Assembly: GCA_019873685.1 (NCBI GenBank) | Contig: JAIOAT010000017.1 | Location: 1 to 64,000 of the forward strand | Direction of reading: 5' to 3' | From: Chloroflexota bacterium | GTDB lineage: Bacteria > Chloroflexota > Anaerolineae > Aggregatilineales > Ch27 | DNA: 64,000 nucleotides | Part shown: positions 1 through 8,074 of the stretch, piece by piece | Layout of the letters: each line of letters begins with the position of its first letter | Numbering within the stretch: position 1 is the stretch's first letter | Notes under the pieces: generated by a model | Told to the model about the DNA's origin: nothing | The model's database searches: none | Seen by the model: only the letters and a program-made list of their open reading frames with translations | Made by a program: the position numbers and the translations under genes

Positions 1-965
1 AGACGCTTGCCGGGCTGCCGGTAGCGGCGCTCACCGGTCGGATCGGCCCGGCGCTGGAGACAATGCAGGCGCATCTGGCCGCGCTGGCCGCCTCGCCGGA
101 CCTGGAGGGTGTCTACTACCTGCCGGAGGAACTGCCGGCGGAACTGAGCGCGGCGATCGCCGGGGCCAGCGCCGGCCTGGATACCGAAGGACTGCTTGCT
201 GGCTTCCTGGGCCGCTATCTATCCGCCGATCGCACAGCGGCCCGCTTTGAGATCATCCCGCGGGATAACCCTTATGGCGACGAAGTGACCGCCCTGGTGC
301 ATACCCTGCGTGAACTGCTTCCGGGCGGAGAGGCCGCCGTCTCCGGCGTGCCGGTGGTGACTACTGATCTGCGCGACACCATGGAGCGCGACATGCTGCG
401 CTCGTTCTCGCTGGTGCTGCTGGGCATCCTGATCGTACTGGTGGTGCTGCTGCGGGCGCTGATCAGCCCGCTTTACCTGATCCTGACCATCCTGCTCAGC
501 TACGGGGCCACCATGGGCATCACCCGCCTGTTCTCCAGCCTGGTCTTTGGCGTGGACGCCCTGACCTGGTGGGTGCCGTTCTTCATGTTCAGCATGTTGA
601 TCGCGCTGGGGATGGACTACAACATCTTCCTGATGGGGCGGGTCAAGGAAGAAGCGGCGCAACACGGGATGCGCGAGGGCGTACACCGCGCTGTGGCCGC
701 CACCGGGCCGATCATCACCTCCGCCGGGCTGATCATGGCCGGGACGTTCGCGGCCATGCTGGCCGGGTCGGTAACTGGCCTCAAACAACTGGGCTTCGCC
801 GTCGCGGTAGGCGTGCTGCTGGACACGTTCGTGATCCGCACGGCGCTGGTCCCGGCTATCGCCGTGCTGCTGGATCGCTGGAACTGGTGGCCGGGCAAAG
901 CGCCGCGCGTCCCGGCGGGGAGCCAGGCCGGGGCTAGCCACGCGCCGGTCAGCGGAGATCGGTAA
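1..965 (+). CDS. MMPL/RND-type membrane transporter, C-terminal part (5' truncated)
   Basis: The reading frame is open from base 3, so the gene starts before the window; about 320 residues remain. The first 120 or so residues are a soluble, extracytoplasmic-looking segment. Then come several hydrophobic helices, including a run rich in L, V and I near base 400-470, and the MMPL-like stretch GMDYNIFLMGR after a membrane segment, which in the family is the GxxxDY helix associated with proton coupling. The protein ends in a short basic, proline-rich tail. MMPL proteins export lipids, siderophores or drugs. The substrate cannot be told from this fragment. No partner gene is visible on this side. 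Confidence 0.85.
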   Translation, partial: TLAGLPVAALTGRIGPALETMQAHLAALAASPDLEGVYYLPEELPAELSAAIAGASAGLDTEGLLAGFLGRYLSADRTAARFEIIPRDNPYGDEVTALVHTLRELLPGGEAAVSGVPVVTTDLRDTMERDMLRSFSLVLLGILIVLVVLLRALISPLYLILTILLSYGATMGITRLFSSLVFGVDALTWWVPFFMFSMLIALGMDYNIFLMGRVKEEAAQHGMREGVHRAVAATGPIITSAGLIMAGTFAAMLAGSVTGLKQLGFAVAVGVLLDTFVIRTALVPAIAVLLDRWNWWPGKAPRVPAGSQAGASHAPVSGDR

Positions 966-1122
966 AAAACGGGAGCGACGAACAGGCGGCAGGGGAAGCG
1001 GCGGCCCTCCACACAGTAGAGGGTCGATCATCACCTGCCGGTATTCGGCGTTTATCTTTCTCTCCTTGAGTTTTGCTCACCCCTGCCCTACGGGGACGCA
1101 GGCGGCGCGGGGCGCTTCCTGC

Positions 1123-1128
1123 TACAAT
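1123..1128 (+). promoter_or_regulatory. Possible -10 box (TACAAT) for the sugar isomerase gene
   Basis: TACAAT lies 41 nt upstream of the chosen start codon at 1170. No good -35 box is seen 16-18 nt upstream. The call rests on the same box recurring at a similar distance upstream of many genes in this window. Confidence 0.35.
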
Positions 1129-1169
1129 GCTTCCAGCGCAATATCTCTTGAGCGATGGGAGAAAGGCCG

Positions 1170-2234
1170 ATGCTTCTGGATTCCCCTGAGCGCTTTGCCG
1201 CGCTCGATCCGCAGGCCATGCTGAGTCACATTCACGCGCTGCCTGACCAGGTGGAAAACGCCTGGAAGGCCGCCCATGATCTGCCTCTGCCGGAAGATTA
1301 CCGCCGCCCCCGCCTGATCGTCCTCAGCGGCATGGGCGGCAGCGCCATCGGCGGCGATTACCTGGCCGCACTGGTGGCCCACGCCAGTCCTGTGCCGATT
1401 CTCGTCATCCGCGGCTATGACCTGCCGGCTTATGTCTCCGGCAGCGACGTGCTGGTGATTGCCAGCAGCAACAGCGGCAACACGGAAGAGACGCTGGCCG
1501 CCTACGCTGAGGCCGGGCGGCGCGGAGTCCGGCGGCTGGCGATCACCACCGGCGGGGAACTGGCCGCCCGCGCGGCGGCGGATGGCGTGCCGCTGTGGCA
1601 GTTCACCTACAGCAGCCAGCCGCGCGCCGCCCTGGGCTGGAGCTTTGGGCTGCTGGTCGGGCTGGCGGACCGGCTGGGGCTGGCGGGTGGGCTGGCCGCC
1701 GATGTGAGCGAGACTGTTACCCTGCTGCGGCAGGAACGGGCTGCCTTCGGCCCGGAGGTGCCCGCCGAGCGCAACGGGCCAAAGCGTTATGCCGGGCAGT
1801 TCTGCGGGCGGATCGGCCTGATCATGGGCAGCGGGATCATGGCTCCGGTCGCCCGCCGCTGGAAAGGCCAGATCAACGAGAACGCCAAGAACTGGGCCGA
1901 ATTTGACGAGCTGCCGGAGCAGAATCACAACGGCGTGGCCGGCACAGAAATGCCGGAGCGCGGCCTGGAACAGATCTTCTGCATGTTGCTCCGCTCCAGC
2001 TACGATCATCCCCGGGTTGCCCTGCGCCATGACCTGACCTACCGCCTGTTTCTGCAACAGGGTATCAACACCGATACGTTCGTGGCTCGCGGGCAGAGCC
2101 GCCTGGCCCAGATGCTCAGCGCCACCCAGTTCGGCGACTACATGAGCTTTTACCTGGCCATGCTCAACGAGGTCGATCCGACGCCGGTGCCGCAGATCGA
2201 GAACCTCAAGGCTGGTCTGGCGCGGGCGGGGTAA
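1170..2234 (+). CDS. Bifunctional phosphoglucose/phosphomannose isomerase (SIS domains)
   Basis: Product of 354 residues that interconverts glucose-6-P or mannose-6-P with fructose-6-P in the cytoplasm. The N-terminal SIS domain shows GMGGSAIGGDY and then SSNSGNTEE, the phosphosugar-binding serine/threonine loop of SIS enzymes. The C-terminal half has NENAKNWAEFDELPEQNHN, typical of the bifunctional archaeal/bacterial PGI/PMI family, whose usual length is about 300-350. An ATG at 1155 is also in frame, but the GGGAG at 1158-1161 sits 8 nt before the ATG at 1170 and overlaps the upstream one, so 1170 is preferred. A possible -10 lies at 1123. Confidence 0.88.
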   Translation: MLLDSPERFAALDPQAMLSHIHALPDQVENAWKAAHDLPLPEDYRRPRLIVLSGMGGSAIGGDYLAALVAHASPVPILVIRGYDLPAYVSGSDVLVIASSNSGNTEETLAAYAEAGRRGVRRLAITTGGELAARAAADGVPLWQFTYSSQPRAALGWSFGLLVGLADRLGLAGGLAADVSETVTLLRQERAAFGPEVPAERNGPKRYAGQFCGRIGLIMGSGIMAPVARRWKGQINENAKNWAEFDELPEQNHNGVAGTEMPERGLEQIFCMLLRSSYDHPRVALRHDLTYRLFLQQGINTDTFVARGQSRLAQMLSATQFGDYMSFYLAMLNEVDPTPVPQIENLKAGLARAG

Positions 2235-2285
2235 TGCACCCCGCGCCGCTGCGAATCACCGACTGTTTCCGGAGGAGAGAAACGT

Positions 2286-3293
2286 ATGAAAGTTCTGTTT
2301 ATCGGCGGCACGGGCAAGATCAGTACAGCGGTCAGCCGCCTGGCAGTGGAGCGCGGCATCGACCTCTACCACCTCAATCGCGGCCAGCGCGGGGTCAGCC
2401 TGCCCGGTGTGACCACCCTCACCGCTGACATCACCCGCCCGTCGGAGGTCGCCCGCGTGCTGGAAGGCTACCGCTTCGACGCGGTGGTGGACTGGATCGC
2501 CTTCACCGAGCCGGACATCGAGCGCGACCTGAGCCTGTTCCGGGGGCGGGTCGGGCAGTACGTGTTCATCAGCTCGGCCTCGGCCTACCAGAAGCCGCTC
2601 GCCAGCCCGATCATCACCGAGTCCACTCCACTCTATAATCCGTTCTGGCAATACTCCCGCAACAAGATTGCCTGTGAGGAGCGCCTGATGCGCGCCTACC
2701 GGGAGGAAGGCTTCCCCATCACTATTGTGCGCCCCTCCCACACCTACGACTCCAACTTCCCGATCGCTATCGGCGGCTGGGATACCTACACCCTGCCCGA
2801 CCGTTTGCTGCGCGGCGCGCCGATCATCGTTCATGGCGACGGCACATCGCTGTGGGTGGTCACCCATTCGCGGGACTTCGCCAAAGCCTTTGTGCCGCTG
2901 CTGGGCCATCCGCAGGCCATCGGCCAGGCGTTCCACATCACCTCCGACCAGGTGCTGACCTGGAACCAGATCTACACCACCCTGGCGGAAGCGCTGGGGG
3001 TCGAGCCGAAGATCGTCCATATGCCATCGGATTTCATCGCCCGGCTGGAGCCGGAAATCGGCGCGGGCCTGCTGGGGGATAAAGCCCACAGCGTGATCTT
3101 CGACAACACCAAGATCAAGCGGCTGGTCCCGGAGTACACCGCCACGATCCCGTTTCACCTGGGCGTGCGGGAGACGCTGGCCTGGTTCCAGGCCGATCCC
3201 GCCCGCCTGCGCGTGGACGAGCGGGTTAACGCGCAGATGGATCGCCTGATCGCAGCTTACCGGGCCGCGACGGACGCCGATCCAATTTCCTGA
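2286..3293 (+). CDS. NAD-dependent epimerase/dehydratase family protein
   Basis: Product of 335 residues. The N-terminus has the extended-SDR nucleotide-binding motif FIGGTGKIS, and a later YSRNKIACE stretch supplies the YxxxK catalytic pair (Y-S-R-N-K). It resembles the mRNA-binding/isoflavone-reductase-like branch of extended SDRs that act on nucleotide sugars or small ketones. A strong GGAGGAG lies just before ATG 2286. It follows the isomerase by 51 nt on the same strand, so the two may be co-transcribed and may both act in sugar metabolism. The substrate is unknown. Confidence 0.82.
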   Translation: MKVLFIGGTGKISTAVSRLAVERGIDLYHLNRGQRGVSLPGVTTLTADITRPSEVARVLEGYRFDAVVDWIAFTEPDIERDLSLFRGRVGQYVFISSASAYQKPLASPIITESTPLYNPFWQYSRNKIACEERLMRAYREEGFPITIVRPSHTYDSNFPIAIGGWDTYTLPDRLLRGAPIIVHGDGTSLWVVTHSRDFAKAFVPLLGHPQAIGQAFHITSDQVLTWNQIYTTLAEALGVEPKIVHMPSDFIARLEPEIGAGLLGDKAHSVIFDNTKIKRLVPEYTATIPFHLGVRETLAWFQADPARLRVDERVNAQMDRLIAAYRAATDADPIS

Positions 3294-3313
3294 AGCACAC
3301 GGAGCACACGACA

Positions 3314-3709
3314 GTGGGAAACTATTTCAGCAACCTGCAGGGCCACCAGTTCATCAGCCTGACGACTTTCCGCCGCACAGGGACGGCTGTCGCGACGCCG
3401 GTCTGGTTCGCCGAGGTCGGCGACCGGCTGTATGTGACCACCGACCCTGACGCCGGCAAGGTCAAGCGCATCCGCCACACGGCGCGGGTGACGATCGCCC
3501 CCTGCACCTTCCGGGGCCAGACGCTCGGCCCGACGCTGGAAGCGCGGGCGCGCCTGCTGACCCCGGCGGAATACGGCGCGGCGGAGGCGGCGCTCAAGGC
3601 CAAGTACGGCCTGCAGTGGACCGTCCTCACCCTGCCCGAACGGCTGCGCGGGCGCGCCGCGGAACGCGCCTTCCTGGAGATCACGCCGCCAGCGGAGGGC
3701 GGCGACTGA
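3314..3709 (+). CDS. PPOX-class (split beta-barrel) flavin/F420-dependent oxidoreductase
   Basis: Product of 131 residues, the usual length for the single-domain pyridoxamine-phosphate-oxidase-like barrel. The pattern of GTAVATPVWF, then DRLYVTTDPDAGKVKRIRHT, then VTIAPC is typical of the PPOX class often annotated as F420-dependent. The start is GTG at 3314, with GGAG nine bases upstream. It lies 20 nt after the epimerase and 18 nt before the GNAT, suggesting a four-gene run. Whether the cofactor is FMN, F420 or heme cannot be decided here; F420 genes are not in the window. Confidence 0.75.
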   Translation: MGNYFSNLQGHQFISLTTFRRTGTAVATPVWFAEVGDRLYVTTDPDAGKVKRIRHTARVTIAPCTFRGQTLGPTLEARARLLTPAEYGAAEAALKAKYGLQWTVLTLPERLRGRAAERAFLEITPPAEGGD

Positions 3710-3727
3710 GACGGAGAAGACCCTGCC

Positions 3728-4315
3728 ATGCCTGAGGAAAGCCAGCTCGAATTCAGGCCGGTGACTGCCGCCGAGTGGGATGACCTGCAAACGCTCTTCG
3801 CGGAGCTGGGATCGCTGCAGGGCTGCTGGTGCATGTGGTGGCGGGTCAGGCGGGCGGATTTCGAGCGCCAGTTCGGGGAAGGCAACCGCCAGGCCCTCAA
3901 ACAGATCATCGACTCCGGCCAGGTGCCGGGCATCCTCGCGTACCATCATGGACAGCCGATCGGCTGGTGCAGCGTCGCTCCGCGGGAGGCGTTCCCGGTG
4001 CTGGATCGCTCGCCTGTGCTCAAGCGGGTGGATGACCGGCCGGTCTGGTCGATTGTCTGTTTTGTGGTGGCCAGGGCGTACCGCCGCCGGGGACTGATGA
4101 CCGCGCTTATCCGCGCCGCCGTTGCCTATGCGGCAGGCCAGGGGGCGCGGATCGTGGAGGCGTACCCGATCCTGCCGGAAGCAAGCGCCGATCCGCGCTG
4201 GCTGGTGTTCAGCGGCGTGCGCTCCGCCTTTGAACGGGCCGGGTTTGTGGAGGTGGCGCGCCGATCGCGGGTTCGGTGTATCATGCGATACATCATCACC
4301 GATGGGGAAGCCTGA
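3728..4315 (+). CDS. GNAT family N-acetyltransferase
   Basis: Product of 195 residues. The acetyl-CoA loop is seen as ARAYRRRGLMTALI (the R/Q-x-x-G-x-G/A motif in modified form), preceded by the beta strand VWSIVCFVV. The N-terminal part has WCMWWR, a signature of a widespread but poorly characterised GNAT subgroup. GGAGAAG precedes the start by a normal distance. It could acetylate a small molecule or peptide; the substrate is unknown. Confidence 0.78.
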   Translation: MPEESQLEFRPVTAAEWDDLQTLFAELGSLQGCWCMWWRVRRADFERQFGEGNRQALKQIIDSGQVPGILAYHHGQPIGWCSVAPREAFPVLDRSPVLKRVDDRPVWSIVCFVVARAYRRRGLMTALIRAAVAYAAGQGARIVEAYPILPEASADPRWLVFSGVRSAFERAGFVEVARRSRVRCIMRYIITDGEA

Positions 4316-4352
4316 ACAGGCTGCTGGCGGCGCGAGCCAGGAGGCAGGAGGA

Positions 4353-4805
4353 ATGAGCGAGCGCGTGCGCTGGCTGGACGAAGGACGGACGCTGCTGCTA
4401 GTGGACTTGAGCCTGGAACCGGACCGAACCAGCATCAGCATCGAGGAGCGGATTGCGTTGCTGCTGGAAGCGGCGCGGCTGGCCCGGACGGTGGAGCATC
4501 CGGTGGATCTGCTGGTTGATCTGCGTCGCGGGCGTATACCGGCGCGGGGCAACTGGTTGCATGGCCTGCGCCAGCTGAACCAGGAACTGCCGCCACAGAC
4601 TGGCCTGGTGGTAGTTGTCAGGGCGCCGCGGCCTGCGCTGTTCCGCCATACGCTGAACGCTCTGCGGCGTATTCAGCGCCTGCACTCGCGGGGAGTACAC
4701 CTGGTCAATACCCTGGCGGAAGCGCGGGCCTTGCTGGGTGCGGAGCGCATCCCGGCGGAACTGGACGATGCGCCGGGCGAGGACGAAGCCGCCGCCAGCA
4801 GGTAA
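4353..4805 (+). CDS. Small conserved protein with STAS-like pattern, function unknown
   Basis: Product of 150 residues. The reading frame is open further upstream, but an AGGAGGA immediately before ATG 4353 marks the start. The alternation of strands and helices (TLLLVDLSL, then a helix, then VDLLVDLRRG, then TGLVVVVRAP, then a helix) resembles SpoIIAA/STAS-type small regulatory domains. I do not recognise a defined family. The C-terminus is acidic and probably disordered. The start region lies inside a short copy of the GCCAGGAGGCAGG repeat seen elsewhere in the window. Confidence 0.6.
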   Translation: MSERVRWLDEGRTLLLVDLSLEPDRTSISIEERIALLLEAARLARTVEHPVDLLVDLRRGRIPARGNWLHGLRQLNQELPPQTGLVVVVRAPRPALFRHTLNALRRIQRLHSRGVHLVNTLAEARALLGAERIPAELDDAPGEDEAAASR

Positions 4806-4884
4806 GGGGGCGGGAGGCGATATGTGGGTGGCATCCCGCGCCCTGAATTGAGCTGTAAATCGCTGGAAAGAAGGTCATTACAGG

Positions 4885-5991
4885 ATGGCGCAATATTTCA
4901 TTAACCTCTTCTCCCCGGAAACTTATGAAGCTTTTTCCAGGTCAGATCGCTCGGTTAGCGGTCACCGGGCACGGCACAGGAACGTGGCCAACCGCGTTCA
5001 GCCAGGAGATCGGCTGGTCTGCTACCTGACCAAACTCTCGCGCTGGGTGGGCATTCTGGAAGTGCTCAGCGGGCCGTATGAGGATCACACCCCGATCTTC
5101 ACTGAAGCTGATGATCCCTTCGTGATCCGGTTTCGCGTCCGGCCACTGGTGTGGCTCCCGATGGAGCAGGGGATTCCCATTCGCGATCAGCGCGTCTGGA
5201 ACAGGCTTTCGTTCACCAGGGAAGTCGACCCCGAATCCTATGTCTGGACAGGCCGGCTGCGGAGAAGCCTGGTCCATCTGGATGAAGATGACGGCACTTT
5301 TCTGGAAAATCTCCTGCTGGAGCAATCGCGCGTTGGTCAGGTTTTCCCGATCGATGAGCGTCTGGTTGCCAGGCTGACCAGGCACACCGTGCGGCGAAGG
5401 GACAGAACCGTGACCGTCTCCGTGCCAACCAGCGAGGCAGATGAGGAAGGGACGTTGCCAGCCCCGGAAACCGACGTTCGCGAATCCATTCGCATTCAGG
5501 CGCTGCTGGCTGACATTGGTAGCCAGATGGGGATGAAGATCTGGTTGCCCCGCAATGACCGGGCGGCGGTTATGGCTGAGCGGATGCCGGGCAGCCCTGA
5601 ACCCCTCAAAGAATTGCCCCTCAACTACGATGAAACCACCCTGCGGACTATCGAGCAGATCGACGTGCTGTGGCTGAAAGGGCGGGCCATCATCCGCGCC
5701 TTTGAGGTCGAGCATACCACTTCGATTTATTCCGGCATCCTGCGGATGGCTGACCTGCTGGCGTTGCAGCCCAACATGGACATTAGCCTGCACATTGTCG
5801 CGCCGCTGTCACGCCGGGAAAAGGTGATGCAGGAATTGCGTCGCCCGGTCTTTTCGCTGCTGGAAAAAGGGCCGCTGTACAAGCGTTGCACGTACATCTC
5901 CTATGACAGTGTGCGCGAGATTGCCCATTTGAAACACCTGCCCTATCTTTCCGACAGCGTGCTGGATGCATACGCTGAAAAAGCTGAATAG
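4885..5991 (+). CDS. EVE-like (PUA-fold) domain fused to a PD-(D/E)xK-like nuclease domain; candidate modified-DNA restriction protein
   Basis: Product of 368 residues. Residues 1 to about 130 look like an EVE/PUA-type domain: YFINLFSPETYEAF at the start, then GDRLVCYLTKLSRWVGILEV, then an F-x-V-R-P-L strand; known EVE domains read modified bases in DNA or RNA. After a charged linker (about 170-200), residues 200-340 show a nuclease-like core: helix with E200, D260 in EQIDVLWL, strand I269-E276 ending in FEVEH, then an Arg-rich helix. D260-x13-E274-x-E276 fits a PD-(D/E)xK variant in which the lysine is replaced. The gene stands alone and ends at a bidirectional terminator; its composition looks somewhat richer in A+T than its neighbours, hinting at transfer. 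It could instead be an RNA-acting protein. Confidence 0.65.
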   Translation: MAQYFINLFSPETYEAFSRSDRSVSGHRARHRNVANRVQPGDRLVCYLTKLSRWVGILEVLSGPYEDHTPIFTEADDPFVIRFRVRPLVWLPMEQGIPIRDQRVWNRLSFTREVDPESYVWTGRLRRSLVHLDEDDGTFLENLLLEQSRVGQVFPIDERLVARLTRHTVRRRDRTVTVSVPTSEADEEGTLPAPETDVRESIRIQALLADIGSQMGMKIWLPRNDRAAVMAERMPGSPEPLKELPLNYDETTLRTIEQIDVLWLKGRAIIRAFEVEHTTSIYSGILRMADLLALQPNMDISLHIVAPLSRREKVMQELRRPVFSLLEKGPLYKRCTYISYDSVREIAHLKHLPYLSDSVLDAYAEKAE

Positions 5992-6037
5992 CCCCGGTTG
6001 CCCGCTCTTCCCCGTGTGATTGCACCGGCAACCGGAC

Positions 6038-6087
6038 AAAAACCGCCGCCCTCGGGGCCATCGCTGACCCGGAGGGCGGCGGTTTTT
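6038..6087. terminator. Bidirectional intrinsic terminator
   Basis: A 16-bp perfect stem, 6038-6053 paired with 6072-6087, with A5 on the left and T5 on the right. It lies between the EVE-nuclease gene (plus) and folE (minus), so it can end both transcripts. Confidence 0.9.
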
Positions 6088-6126
6088 CGGTGCAACCCGG
6101 CCCCAGAGCCGGGCGCACGGCCTGCC

Positions 6127-6783
6127 TTAGATCAGGCTCTCCGTGCCCAGCGAGCGCTGCACATGGCTGAGGAACTCGTTGCGCGTTTTCTCGTTGGTCT
6201 CAAAAGCGCCCAGCAGGTGGCTGGTGATCATGCGGGCGTTGTGCTTCTTGACTCCGCGCATCATGGCGCACATGTGCGCACCTTCCACCACCACCCCCAC
6301 GCCCAGCGGGTTGAGCGTGTCCATCAGGAAGTTGGCAATCTGGGCGGTCATGCGCTCCTGCACCTGCAGGCGGCGGGCAAACAGGTCAACGATGCGCGGG
6401 ATTTTGGACAGGCCAACCACCTTGTTGCGGGGGATGTAGCCCACGTGCGCCCGCCCGACGAACGGCAACATGTGATGCTCGCATAGCGAGTAGAACTCGA
6501 TGTCGGTGACCAGCACCATCTCCTGGTACTCGACATCGAACAGGGCGTCGTTGATCACCTTCTCTGGATCGGTGTAGTAACCGGCCAGCAGTTCCTCGTA
6601 CATGCGCGCCACCCGCTTGGGCGTGTTCAGCAGGCCATCGCGGTTTGGGTCCTCGCCCACAGCTTTGAGCAGCGTACGCACGGACTGCTCGACCGCCGTG
6701 CAATCCAGGCTCAGGTTGAGGTCAATGTCGTATTCTTCCAGGAACTGAGTCTTGTTGCCGTTAAATACCTGAATGTCGCTCAT
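6127..6783 (-). CDS. folE: GTP cyclohydrolase I
   Basis: Product of 218 residues that converts GTP to 7,8-dihydroneopterin triphosphate, the first step of folate and pterin synthesis. The zinc and active-site motif CEHHMLPF is present, followed by GYIPRNKVVGLSK and the late ARMITSHLLG. An in-frame codon exists 22 residues upstream (6849), but family length and the MSDIQVF start favour ATG 6783, with GGGAG ahead of it. It is transcribed away from folB-folK across a shared intergenic region. Confidence 0.95.
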   Translation of the reverse strand: MSDIQVFNGNKTQFLEEYDIDLNLSLDCTAVEQSVRTLLKAVGEDPNRDGLLNTPKRVARMYEELLAGYYTDPEKVINDALFDVEYQEMVLVTDIEFYSLCEHHMLPFVGRAHVGYIPRNKVVGLSKIPRIVDLFARRLQVQERMTAQIANFLMDTLNPLGVGVVVEGAHMCAMMRGVKKHNARMITSHLLGAFETNEKTRNEFLSHVQRSLGTESLI

Positions 6784-6876
6784 GTTGACTGTTCTCCCTC
6801 CCGACCGGGCGGGGAGCAGGTCGTCGACCCTCTGGGTCGATCTGCACACCCGTCATAGATTTATCGGTCAATATCT

Positions 6877-6900
6877 CTACAAATCCTGTACACTTTGTAG
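6877..6900. promoter_or_regulatory. Operator-like inverted repeat between folE and folB
   Basis: CTACAAA at 6877-6883 and TTTGTAG at 6894-6900 form a perfect 7-bp inverted repeat with a 10-nt spacer (17 bp centre to centre). It sits in an A+T-rich island in the divergent folE/folB promoter region. This geometry suits a dimeric repressor, but the regulator is unknown. Confidence 0.45.
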
Positions 6901-6913
6901 TTTTACGATAGCA

Positions 6914-6953
6914 CAGACCGGGCGAATTAGGAAGCCCCCGGCCTGTTTTATTA
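6914..6953 (+). promoter_or_regulatory. Hairpin plus T-run upstream of folB (possible attenuator or terminator)
   Basis: CAGACCGGGC (6914-6923) can pair imperfectly with GCCCCCGGCCTG (6934-6945), followed by TTTTATTAT. It lies about 85 nt upstream of folB on the folB strand. It could end a short leader transcript, or it could be incidental. Confidence 0.35.
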
Positions 6954-7037
6954 TCGAATTCTCATGCGCCTGGCTGCAAATGGGAATGCCGGGCGTCCTG
7001 CTGTATGATCGAAGCCACTGAATCGAGGAGAAACAGC

Positions 7038-7472
7038 ATGAAAGACCTCATCCACATCCAGAACCTGCGCCTGCGCTGCTACATTGGCTTTGCCGAGCAT
7101 GAGCTGCGCGAGATGCAGGATGTCGTGATCAGCATGTGGCTGTCCACCGATCTGCGCCCGGCGGGGGCCAGCGACGATCCCGCCGATCTGCTCAACTACC
7201 GCACGGTCAACAAAGCCGTGATCCGGGCGGTGGACGGCGCGCGCTTCAACACAGTTGAGGCGCTGGCGACGGCCATTGCGCGGGTCGCCATCACGGAGTG
7301 CGGCGTCGAGAAGATCCGGGTGGCCGTGTACAAGCCGGGCGCGTTGCGCTTCACTGACAGCGTGGGCGTGATCATCACCCGGCGACGCCGTGACTTCCTG
7401 CCAAAGAAGGCACGCCGAAAGGCTGCCAAAGCTGCGCCGGAAGCCCCGCCGGAGGGCGCGGATGAAGGCTGA
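7038..7472 (+). CDS. folB: Dihydroneopterin aldolase
   Basis: Product of 144 residues that converts 7,8-dihydroneopterin to 6-hydroxymethyl-dihydropterin plus glycolaldehyde. The start MKDLIHIQNLRLRCYIGFAEHE, the Y-x-T-V-N-K-A stretch (NYRTVNKAV) and the TVEALAT motif are typical. The C-terminal KPGALRF is the conserved KPxAL. ATG 7038 is preceded by CGAGGAG. A lysine/alanine-rich tail follows the folded domain. It overlaps folK by 11 nt, indicating translational coupling. Confidence 0.93.
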   Translation: MKDLIHIQNLRLRCYIGFAEHELREMQDVVISMWLSTDLRPAGASDDPADLLNYRTVNKAVIRAVDGARFNTVEALATAIARVAITECGVEKIRVAVYKPGALRFTDSVGVIITRRRRDFLPKKARRKAAKAAPEAPPEGADEG

Positions 7473-8019
7473 GCCGCCCCGGATACATCGCGTCTATCTG
7501 TCGCTTGGTTCCAACATCGACCCGGCGGCCAACCTGCGGGCATGCCTGAACCTGTTGCGGGCCAGAACGCGGTTGATCGCCGTCTCGCCCGTTTACGAGA
7601 CGGCTCCGGTTGGCTTCACCGCCCAGGCGAACTTCCTCAACGCGGCGGCGCTGGTCGAAACCGACCTGACGCCGGAGGCCTTCCGCGCAGCGGTGATCGT
7701 GCCGATCGAGGGGGCGCTGGGGCGCGTGCGCGACCCGGCCAACAAGAACGCGCCGCGTACAATCGACCTGGACATCAGCCTGTGGGATGAGGCCGTCTTT
7801 GACTTCGGGGAGAAACCCTGGCACGTGCCGGATCGGGATATTGTCCGCTTCAGCCATGTGGCCCGCCCGCTGGCTGACCTGGCGCCGGATTACGTGCATC
7901 CCGAAGATGGGCGCACGCTGGCTCAGATCGCGGCCAGCCTGCCCGCGGAAGGGCTGATCCTGAAGTGGACGCCGGGGAGCAGCGAGTGGGGCGTTCCGGG
8001 TGGGGCTTCCGGACGGTGA
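7462..8019 (+). CDS. folK: 2-amino-4-hydroxy-6-hydroxymethyldihydropteridine pyrophosphokinase
   Basis: Product of 185 residues that transfers pyrophosphate from ATP to 6-hydroxymethyl-dihydropterin. The HPPK signature is clear: VYLSLGSNID near the N-terminus, VYETAPVGF, and the PRTIDLDISLW segment with the two metal-binding aspartates. The ATG at 7462 lies inside the end of folB. folP is not adjacent. Confidence 0.93.
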   Translation: MKAEPPRIHRVYLSLGSNIDPAANLRACLNLLRARTRLIAVSPVYETAPVGFTAQANFLNAAALVETDLTPEAFRAAVIVPIEGALGRVRDPANKNAPRTIDLDISLWDEAVFDFGEKPWHVPDRDIVRFSHVARPLADLAPDYVHPEDGRTLAQIAASLPAEGLILKWTPGSSEWGVPGGASGR

Positions 8020-8074
8020 GGCAGAAGGCAGACCGCCTCCGCACCACCCGGCAGGCACGGCAGGACCGCGCCGA

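Noticed and set aside
4122-4352. N-terminal extension of the STAS-like protein
   Set aside because: It overlaps the GNAT gene; the strong ribosome site before ATG 4353 sets the start.
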